Origin: Chitinophagaceae bacterium
Lineage (GTDB): Bacteria > Bacteroidota > Bacteroidia > Chitinophagales > Chitinophagaceae
Reading direction: 5' to 3'
Length of the DNA stretch: 9,945 bases
Assembly: GCA_003167015.1 (NCBI GenBank)
Contig: PMUF01000297.1
Span: 1-9,945 of the forward strand
Shown here one piece after another: positions 1-4,638 of this stretch (position 1 is the stretch's first letter; each line of letters opens with the position of its first letter). The notes below the pieces were generated by a model. The model ran no database searches and had not been told where the DNA came from. It saw only the letters and a program-made list of their open reading frames with translations. Made by a program: the position numbers and the translations under genes.

Positions 1-435
1 GGGTTGAAGACATCACCGCTTTATATGGCGGCTCACTACAGGTCAAAGAAAATCAATTTGGCCGACGACGCTTTTATCCTCTCGCCATTCGATGTGCTGA
101 ATGTGTACCGGCATCGGTTGAGGGATTTCTTTAACTTCGACTACCAGGTGGAGTGTTTTGTGCCTGCGCCTAAGCGGAAGTACGGCTATTTTTCATTGCC
201 GGTGCTGGTGGGAGATACCTTTGTTGCGCGGATGGACAGCAAGGCCGATCGGAAAAAAAGGGTATTGGTCATTCATAATTTGCATTTCGAGCCCCTGAAG
301 CTGGCACAAGCGACCGTCGCCAAGGTTAGTGAAGCCATTAAAGCCTTTGCGGCCTTCAATCAATGTGAAACGATCACCATTGAAAAGACCAACGACAGGG
401 CGCGGGGGAAGGCGATCCGGGAGGGAATAAAATGA
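1..435 (+). CDS. YcaQ-like winged-helix DNA glycosylase, C-terminal part (5' end outside window)
   Basis: The reading frame is open from base 1 and stops at TGA 433-435, so this is the last ~144 codons of a longer gene. The TTG at position 4 is probably internal. The segment YGYFSLPVLVGDTFVARMDS, followed by KADRKKRVLVIHNLHFE, matches the C-terminal beta-rich region typical of the YcaQ/AlkZ-related winged-helix family (HTH_42, about 400 residues). E. coli YcaQ in this family is a DNA glycosylase that unhooks interstrand crosslinks. The catalytic motif lies in the missing N-terminal part, so activity cannot be judged here. The last ~45 residues form a helical, basic tail (TNDRARGKAIREGIK). The family call rests on memory of the conserved 'GYFSLPVL..D.FVAR.D.KADRK' pattern; I am fairly sure of the family and less sure of the exact substrate. 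Confidence 0.72.
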   Translation, partial: GLKTSPLYMAAHYRSKKINLADDAFILSPFDVLNVYRHRLRDFFNFDYQVECFVPAPKRKYGYFSLPVLVGDTFVARMDSKADRKKRVLVIHNLHFEPLKLAQATVAKVSEAIKAFAAFNQCETITIEKTNDRARGKAIREGIK

Positions 436-510
436 ATACATCGGGGGTATTGTTGGTTCATTGTGAAATGAGGGGCGGGCGGCATGGCCGAAACTGTATA
501 AAATATGTCA

Positions 511-541
511 TTTGTGCCGTCCGGCGAAGGACTTACATTTG
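511..541 (+). promoter_or_regulatory. Bacteroidota-type promoter of the GlxA-like regulator gene
   Basis: TTTG at 511-514 is followed by exactly 19 bases and then TACATTTG at 534-541. This is a full match to the known Bacteroidota primary-sigma consensus (TTTG at -33, TAnnTTTG at -7). The transcription start would fall near 547-549, leaving a very short leader of about 13-15 nt before ATG 562. Seen directly in sequence; use in the cell is inferred. Confidence 0.75.
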
Positions 542-561
542 AGAGGTAGAAGCCATTTTGT

Positions 562-1566
562 ATGTCAAAGGAGAAAAAGAAACTGGTCGTTATCATACCT
601 ATGCCGGGTATCCTCCTGCTGGACATCGCCGGGCCCAGTGACGTATTCCTGATGGCTGACAGTGCCCTCGGCGAAAATCCGGGTGCGAGGAAAGGGGGGT
701 ATGAACTTTTGCTGGCATCGCCGGTGGACACGAAAAAGATTGTCACCAGGAGTGGCCTTGCGGTAGATTGCGCGGTCATGGTCTCGGAGATCAAAAGGCC
801 CATCGACACGCTGATCGTCGCGGGGTTCTCCAGGGTGCAACTGAAAAGCGGGCATCCTTTTTTTCAGTGGCTTAAGCGTATCTATCCGACAGTACGTCGC
901 ATCGGTTCTATTTGTGTAGGGACGTATGCATTGGCGGAAGCGGGTATCCTGGACGGCAAACAAGCCACTACGCATTGGGAATTCAGCCAGGATTTCCAGT
1001 CGAGGTATCCGGCGGTCAAAGTGGATACGAATCCGTTCTATACATGTGACTGTAATGTATATACATCAGGGGGCGTGGCGTCGGGCATCGACCTGGCGCT
1101 GGCCCTTGTGGAAGAAGACTATGGACGTGATGTGGCTTTGCACACGGCCCGCAAGCTGGTGCTGCCACTGAAGCGCCCGGGCTATCAGTCTCAGTTCAGT
1201 ACATTGCTGCAGGTTCATAGCCTGGAAAACTCGATTGCGGGTAAGCTGCATCCCTGGCTGGTCAGGCATCTGGGAGAACAGCTCGGCGTAGAACACCTGG
1301 CGGAGCACAGCCATATGAGCGTGCGCAATTTTACCCGCGTATTTCTGAAAGAGACGGGGTTGACCCCTGCCAAATTTGTCGAAAAGCTTCGGGTGGAAAT
1401 CGCCCGTAAATACCTCGAGGACAGTGATCTCACGATGGATCAGATAGCGGTGAAATGTGGTCTCGGCGGTCTTGTCTCCATGCGCCGGACATTCATGCGG
1501 CATATGATGGTGTCACCCAGCGATTACCGGCGTTCTTTCAGGACATCGCTTCACGCTACGGCGTAA
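562..1566 (+). CDS. GlxA-like transcriptional regulator (DJ-1/PfpI domain + AraC-type HTH)
   Basis: 334 residues, a normal length for the GlxA family. Residues ~8-190 form a DJ-1/PfpI (class I glutamine amidotransferase-like) domain: the opening VVIIPMPGILLLDIAGPSDVF, the nucleophile-elbow region GSICVGTYALAEAGILDG with Cys118, then TTHW (136-139) and TSGGVASGIDLAL (168-180). Residues ~228-325 are an AraC/XylS DNA-binding domain with two helix-turn-helix units (LAEHSHMSVRNFTRVFLKETG and DQIAVKCGLGGLVSMRRTF, then VSPSDYRR). Such proteins are cytoplasmic transcription factors whose DJ-1 domain probably senses a small molecule; the ligand is unknown here. ATG 562 is chosen because it sits just downstream of a near-perfect promoter. 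The stop codon lies inside the first copy of an 18-bp repeat. The dehydrogenase gene starts 60 bp downstream on the same strand, so it may be read through, but no regulatory link is shown. Confidence 0.93.
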   Translation: MSKEKKKLVVIIPMPGILLLDIAGPSDVFLMADSALGENPGARKGGYELLLASPVDTKKIVTRSGLAVDCAVMVSEIKRPIDTLIVAGFSRVQLKSGHPFFQWLKRIYPTVRRIGSICVGTYALAEAGILDGKQATTHWEFSQDFQSRYPAVKVDTNPFYTCDCNVYTSGGVASGIDLALALVEEDYGRDVALHTARKLVLPLKRPGYQSQFSTLLQVHSLENSIAGKLHPWLVRHLGEQLGVEHLAEHSHMSVRNFTRVFLKETGLTPAKFVEKLRVEIARKYLEDSDLTMDQIAVKCGLGGLVSMRRTFMRHMMVSPSDYRRSFRTSLHATA

Positions 1567-1567
1567 A
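1550..1567 (+). repeat. 18-bp hairpin repeat, copy 1 (overlaps stop codon of regulator gene)
   Basis: TTCACGCTACGGCGTAAA occurs here and again, identical, at 1589-1606, a 39-bp period. Each copy folds on itself: ACGC pairs with GCGT around a TACG loop closed by C-G. A C/A mismatch and two further T-A pairs extend the stem. As RNA from the plus strand the loop is C(UACG)G, a member of the unusually stable UNCG tetraloop family. C1549 and G1568 can add one more pair here. The regulator's TAA (1564-1566) is inside this copy. Confidence 0.85.
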
Positions 1568-1588
1568 GTCTGCGCGATAGCCTGATGG

Positions 1589-1606
1589 TTCACGCTACGG
1601 CGTAAA
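1589..1606 (+). repeat. 18-bp hairpin repeat, copy 2
   Basis: Identical to the copy at 1550-1567, with the same C(UACG)G hairpin in plus-strand RNA. It is followed by A residues rather than a T tract, so it is not a standard intrinsic terminator for plus-strand transcription. It ends 20 bp before the dehydrogenase start codon, so it would lie in that gene's 5' leader if transcription begins upstream. Confidence 0.85.
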
Positions 1607-1626
1607 AAATCTTAAAACATAGTATC

Positions 1627-2628
1627 ATGAAAGTAGCTATCAATGGATTCGGGCGCATTGGCAGAATGACCTTACGAGCGCTGCAGGATAAACAAACGGT
1701 GGAAGTAGTCGCCATCAACGACCTCACGGATAAAGGGTTGCTTACCCATCTCTTCAAATACGATACTTCTCACGGGAAGTTTCCCGGCACTGTGGGGCAG
1801 AAAGATAATCACCTTGTCGTCAATGGAAAACCGATCCTGCTGCTGGGTGAGAAGGACCCTGAAAAGTTGCCCTGGGCAGCATTGGGGATAGATGTGGTGA
1901 TAGAATCTACCGGTCGCTTCACTGAAAGAAGCAAAGCAGCGTTGCACCTTCACGCCGGTGCAAAAAAAGTACTGATCACGGCTCCTGCCGGCGGCCATGT
2001 AAAGACGATCGTAGCGGGCGTGAACAATGATTGGATAACTTCAGCCGATCAGATCCTTTCGACTGCTTCCTGCACGACGAACTGTATTGCTCCCTTGTTA
2101 TATCTGTTGGAAAAGGAATATGGCATTGCCTCGGGTTTTATGAGCACTATCCACGCTTTTACCATGGACCAGATGCTGCAGGATGGCCCGCATAAGGACT
2201 ATAGAAGGGCACGGGCCGCCACCCAGTCTATTATCCCCACTACCACAGGCGCTGCAAAAGCTATCGGAGATGTGCTGCCGGGGTTAAAAGGCAAGCTGGA
2301 TGGGTTTTCTTACCGGGTACCGGTTATTGACGGATCGCTGGCGGATATGTCTATCAATCTGGTGAAACAGGCTTCGGCCGGTGAAGTGAATGAGTTGTTC
2401 AGGTATCATGCCGCCTCTACGTTGAAGGGTATTTTGGAATATACGGAGGAGCCTTTTGTTTCTGCCGATATATTGGGTAATACGCATTCCTCCATTATTG
2501 ACGGTACGTTGACCCGGAATATCGGGAACCTGTTAAAAGTGGTTGCCTGGTATGACAATGAGGTGGGGATTTCGAACAGGCTGGCTGAATTGACGGTGGA
2601 GTTGGCGGAATTGGGGGTGGAAGTGTAG
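1627..2628 (+). CDS. gap: Glyceraldehyde-3-phosphate dehydrogenase, type I
   Basis: 333 residues, the usual full length. It catalyses the reversible NAD-linked oxidative phosphorylation of glyceraldehyde 3-phosphate in glycolysis, in the cytoplasm. The Rossmann start VAINGFGRIGR (3-13) is intact and N31-D32 follows beta-2; the Asp at this place favours NAD over NADP. The active site is STASCTTNC with the nucleophile Cys149 and the general base His176 (STIHAFT). SIIPTTTGAAKAIG (201-214) contributes to the phosphate sites. Near the C-terminus the nicotinamide-contact region reads WYDNEVGISNRL, where most family members have an aromatic residue in place of Ile315 (for example NEWGYS). HAFTMDQ has Met180 where Asn is common, and RVPVIDGSLADMS is also divergent. 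These suggest a divergent isozyme, but the catalytic residues are all present. ATG 1627 gives the canonical N-terminus. There is no clear promoter in the 60-bp gap upstream, and the gene is convergent with the sigma gene, 43 bp apart. Confidence 0.95.
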   Translation: MKVAINGFGRIGRMTLRALQDKQTVEVVAINDLTDKGLLTHLFKYDTSHGKFPGTVGQKDNHLVVNGKPILLLGEKDPEKLPWAALGIDVVIESTGRFTERSKAALHLHAGAKKVLITAPAGGHVKTIVAGVNNDWITSADQILSTASCTTNCIAPLLYLLEKEYGIASGFMSTIHAFTMDQMLQDGPHKDYRRARAATQSIIPTTTGAAKAIGDVLPGLKGKLDGFSYRVPVIDGSLADMSINLVKQASAGEVNELFRYHAASTLKGILEYTEEPFVSADILGNTHSSIIDGTLTRNIGNLLKVVAWYDNEVGISNRLAELTVELAELGVEV

Positions 2629-2660
2629 GGGGCGAAAATCCGGGGGTGAGAAAGATTGGG
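2613..2660 (+). repeat. Evenly spaced G-run array at the end of the dehydrogenase gene
   Basis: Runs of five G at 2613-2617, 2628-2632 and 2642-2646 and a run of three at 2658-2660 recur every 14-16 bases. They look like a degenerate tandem unit beginning GGGGGYG and continuing purine-rich. The first run codes for the last residues of the enzyme, the second starts in the stop codon, and the others fill the convergent gap to the sigma gene. Loops of 9-11 nt are longer than in classical G-quadruplexes. I see no canonical hairpin-plus-T-tract terminator in this gap. Confidence 0.45.
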
Positions 2661-2671
2661 AAGCGAACTCA

Positions 2672-3208
2672 TTACTTCAATGCTGCTGCAATCTTCCGCA
2701 GCGCGATGGCTAATTGCGCCTCCACTGTTTTGACGGATATCTCCAGCAAGCGGGAAACATCCTTGTACTTTAACCCATCTTCCTTAATGAGCGAAAAGAT
2801 GAGCCGGCACCGGGGAGGCAGCTGATTGATCGCCGCCTGTATCCGTTGAAGTCCTTCGGCATCCAGCAGGATGGTCTCGGGGTTGGTATCGAACCTGATA
2901 TACTGATCGCACCGCTCACTGATCTCCACAGTGTGGATGGCGGCATTATCACGCAGATAGTTCAGGGACCGGTTTTTGACAGACACATACAGATAAAGTG
3001 CGGGATTGCCGATGGGCGGCTTATGATGCCGTCGCTCCCACAGCTTGAGAAAGACATCGTTGACGATCTCTTCGGCAGATTCTTTTTGATGGACGATGGA
3101 ATAGCCAAAGCGGAACAGCCGAACAAAGTAGAGCCTGTATAGTGCTTCAAAAGCAGCTTCACTGGCCGTTTCGACGGGGTAACCAATCAGATTTTTAGTA
3201 GTTGTGAT
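2672..3208 (-). CDS. ECF-type RNA polymerase sigma factor (FecI-like partner of FecR); start codon non-canonical or uncertain
   Basis: On the minus strand one frame stays open from just after a TAG (3214-3212) to TAA (2674-2672). Read from ATC at 3208 it gives 178 residues, the usual ECF length. Region 2 is FEALYRLYFVRLFRFGYSIV, then ESAEEIVNDVFLKLWERR, followed by NPALYLYVSVKNRSLNYLRD. Region 4 is INQLPPRCRLIFSLIKEDGL and KYKDVSRLLEISVKTVEAQL. The first ordinary start codon in frame is GTG at 2986, which would discard region 2 and leave only 104 residues, so I reject it as the true start. Candidate starts are ATC 3208, CTG 3190 and ATT 3187; ATC is followed by ACA ACT ACT AAA, a natural-looking N-terminus. 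A weak -7 box (TACCTTTA, 3220-3213) would put transcription close to that ATC. The protein is expected to be held by the FecR protein encoded divergently at 3298 and to activate the susC/susD genes. A lost start codon (pseudogene) or a sequencing error is the alternative. Confidence 0.85.
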   Translation of the reverse strand: MTTTKNLIGYPVETASEAAFEALYRLYFVRLFRFGYSIVHQKESAEEIVNDVFLKLWERRHHKPPIGNPALYLYVSVKNRSLNYLRDNAAIHTVEISERCDQYIRFDTNPETILLDAEGLQRIQAAINQLPPRCRLIFSLIKEDGLKYKDVSRLLEISVKTVEAQLAIALRKIAAALK

Positions 3209-3297
3209 ATACTAAAGGTAAATTTTTTTAACTTCTTTTAAGGGTTTTTTAAAGATCACGTGTCCTTCCTCTATAGCGTTCACGCATTACTCAATCT

Positions 3298-4404
3298 ATG
3301 GATCAAGAGAGAATATTCGCTTTATGGGCCAATTATCTGGCCGGTGAAGCCACCCCTGAAGAAATTGAAGAGCTGGAATGGGCTTTCCGGGCGAACCCTG
3401 AGCTTCGCCGGATGGCGGGGCTGTTGTCCGGAACGCGACAGGCGTCCCCGAAAGGGATCTCTCCGGAGGAAGAGCAACAGCTGCTGCAGCGCGGATTGCA
3501 GCGGTTCACGAATCCGCCGATACGATCTCTGCCGGTGATCAAGCGGATTTCTGCGGACGGGCCTGCGGCAGAGGTTTCGAGTGAGGCCGGCGCGTCGATC
3601 GATGATGCGCAGAGCGTGACTGTCATACCTGGAGGGGCAGGCTCTGCCCGACGAATAAGGTTGTTTTTCCGAGTGGCGGCTGCCGCCATCGTGGTGCTGA
3701 TCGTCGGCATGGTATTCTTTTTGCATACAGTGAAACAATCACCTGCCGCGCCTGCTACTATTGTCGCGGCGAGAGGCTCCAAAAAATTCATGCAGTTGCC
3801 CGACGGCTCGAAATTATGGCTCAATGCCGACAGCAGGGTTATCTTTTCGAACGGATTTACTACCGGAAACAGGGAGATGACGCTGGAAGGAGAAGCCTTT
3901 TTCGATGTGAAGCATGACGAGCTGCATCCCTTTATCATCCATACGGGCAGGCTCGATGTCAGGGTGCTGGGCACGACGCTGAATGTCCGGGCCTATCCCG
4001 GCGACTCTACGGTGGAGACGACCCTGATCAATGGGAAGGTGGAGATCGATGTTCCCGGTAATGCACAGTCCTCTGTTATACTGCACCCGAATGAAAAAGC
4101 AATAATCCCTGTGGGTGGTGCGGTATTCCGCCGTCCTATCGAACCGGACCGTACGGACGGTACTATCACGGAAACATCATGGGTATCGAACAAACTGGTG
4201 TTCCGGCAGGAAACACTGGCGGGTATGGCTATGCGGCTGGAAAGGTGGTATGACGTGACAATCATCTTCGACAACGATCGGTTTCGGAACGACACGCTGA
4301 GCGGAACCTTCCCCGAGGAGCCCATCGGCGATGTCATGCATGCCTTGCAGATCACCGCCGGATTCCACTACCGCATCGATAAGGATACGGTGCGCATTTG
4401 GTGA
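3298..4404 (+). CDS. FecR-family anti-sigma factor with C-terminal DUF4974
   Basis: 368 residues, typical of Bacteroidota FecR proteins. Residues 1-45 form the cytoplasmic sigma-binding helices (FALWANYLAGEATPEEIEELE). A loosely ordered linker (about 46-118) leads to one membrane segment at about 123-142 (FFRVAAAAIVVLIVGMVFFL). The periplasmic FecR domain (about 155-250) shows LPDGSKLWLNADSRV, LEGEAFFDV, VLGTTLNVRAY and TTLINGKVEI. The C-terminal DUF4974 domain (about 292-366) includes VFRQETLAGMAMRLERWYDV and LSGTFPEEPIGDVMHAL. The protein passes a signal from the outer-membrane transporter's STN domain across the inner membrane to the ECF sigma factor. It lies directly before the SusC gene on the same strand, but the sigma gene is divergent, about 89 bp away, instead of immediately upstream as is usual. 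ATG 3298 gives the expected N-terminus. I find no convincing promoter of the TAnnTTTG type in the divergent gap. Confidence 0.94.
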   Translation: MDQERIFALWANYLAGEATPEEIEELEWAFRANPELRRMAGLLSGTRQASPKGISPEEEQQLLQRGLQRFTNPPIRSLPVIKRISADGPAAEVSSEAGASIDDAQSVTVIPGGAGSARRIRLFFRVAAAAIVVLIVGMVFFLHTVKQSPAAPATIVAARGSKKFMQLPDGSKLWLNADSRVIFSNGFTTGNREMTLEGEAFFDVKHDELHPFIIHTGRLDVRVLGTTLNVRAYPGDSTVETTLINGKVEIDVPGNAQSSVILHPNEKAIIPVGGAVFRRPIEPDRTDGTITETSWVSNKLVFRQETLAGMAMRLERWYDVTIIFDNDRFRNDTLSGTFPEEPIGDVMHALQITAGFHYRIDKDTVRIW

Positions 4405-4424
4405 GGGGGGCGGGGAGAGTGGGG
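4405..4424 (+). other. G-run cluster right after the fecR stop codon
   Basis: Runs of six, four and four G (4405-4410, 4412-4415, 4421-4424) follow the TGA of the anti-sigma gene. A similar density of G-runs follows the YcaQ-like gene (443-447, 472-475, 477-479) and the dehydrogenase gene. There are only three runs here, so a standard three-tetrad quadruplex is not supported. Role unknown. Confidence 0.3.
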
Positions 4425-4521
4425 AGTAACGCGGATCTGGCAACGGGCCGCGGGAGAGTGTGAACGTAAATTGTAAATAATTAAACAACCAATATGAAAT
4501 AACAGTTCAAAACGACCAGCT

Positions 4522-4566
4522 TGCCCAAAAAAACAGGAAGTGCTGACACACTTCCCGGGTTGGGTA
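4522..4566 (+). promoter_or_regulatory. Two-part stem-loop in the susC leader
   Basis: In the 234-bp gap between fecR and susC an inner perfect 7-bp stem pairs GGAAGTG (4536-4542) with CACTTCC (4549-4555) around CTGACA. An outer stem pairs TGCCCAA (4522-4528) with TTGGGTA (4560-4566), including one G-T pair, across an asymmetric internal loop. On the plus strand no T tract follows, so it is not a terminator in that direction; it could be a leader structure on the fecR-susC transcript. The same inner stem works as a terminator on the other strand. Confidence 0.55.
4527..4555 (-). terminator. Intrinsic terminator reading on the minus strand
   Basis: Read on the minus strand, the stem GGAAGTG/CACTTCC (7 perfect pairs, 6-nt loop, preceded by GG) is followed by TG and then seven T residues (4533-4527). 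This has the form of a rho-independent terminator. No protein-coding gene on the minus strand leads into it; the only thing upstream on that strand is the antisense side of susC and its leader. Confidence 0.6.
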
Positions 4567-4625
4567 TAATCAAGACTGACACCTAATCTCCGCCCGGATT
4601 TCAGGTAGCCGATTATTTAACCTCA
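4527..4625 (-). ncRNA. Candidate short antisense RNA against the susC leader
   Basis: A minus-strand -7 box TACATTTG (4639-4632), the same octamer as in the promoter of the regulator gene at 534-541, would start transcription near 4625. The minus-strand terminator ends at about 4527. The product would be about 100 nt, fully complementary to the susC leader and ending at the terminator hairpin. In Bacteroides fragilis the cis-antisense RNA DonS lies in the same position relative to a susC-like gene and represses it, and similar RNAs accompany other polysaccharide loci there. No TTTG is present at the -33 position, so the promoter evidence is only half complete. This is an inference from sequence layout; no homology to DonS is claimed. 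Confidence 0.33.
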
Positions 4626-4638
4626 ACATTTCAAATGT
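4626..4638. repeat. 13-bp palindrome abutting the susC start codon
   Basis: ACATTT-C-AAATGT is a perfect 6-bp inverted repeat that ends at the base before ATG 4639. It contains most of the minus-strand TACATTTG box and an out-of-frame ATG at 4635. In mRNA it could form only a weak hairpin with a one-base centre, so a protein-binding site is equally possible. Confidence 0.4.

Noticed and set aside
480..490. CGGC-ATG-GCCG hairpin between the YcaQ-like gene and the regulator gene.
   Set aside because: Only four pairs with a three-base loop and no following T tract; too weak for a terminator call.
2962..3186. Minus-strand 74-residue frame starting at TTG 3186, overlapping the sigma gene.
   Set aside because: It is the wrong frame over sigma region 2 and its translation has no sigma features; the adjacent frame gives the full region 2 sequence continuously.
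3333..3974. Minus-strand open frame (213 codons) inside fecR.
   Set aside because: It is a shadow of the anti-sigma gene; low-complexity Ser/Ala/Pro composition and no start context.
4543..4570. CTGACA-N16-TATAAT, resembling an E. coli sigma-70 promoter before susC.
   Set aside because: Bacteroidota primary sigma factors use TTTG/TAnnTTTG instead; half of the match overlaps the hairpin loop, so it is probably coincidental, though not excluded for another sigma.
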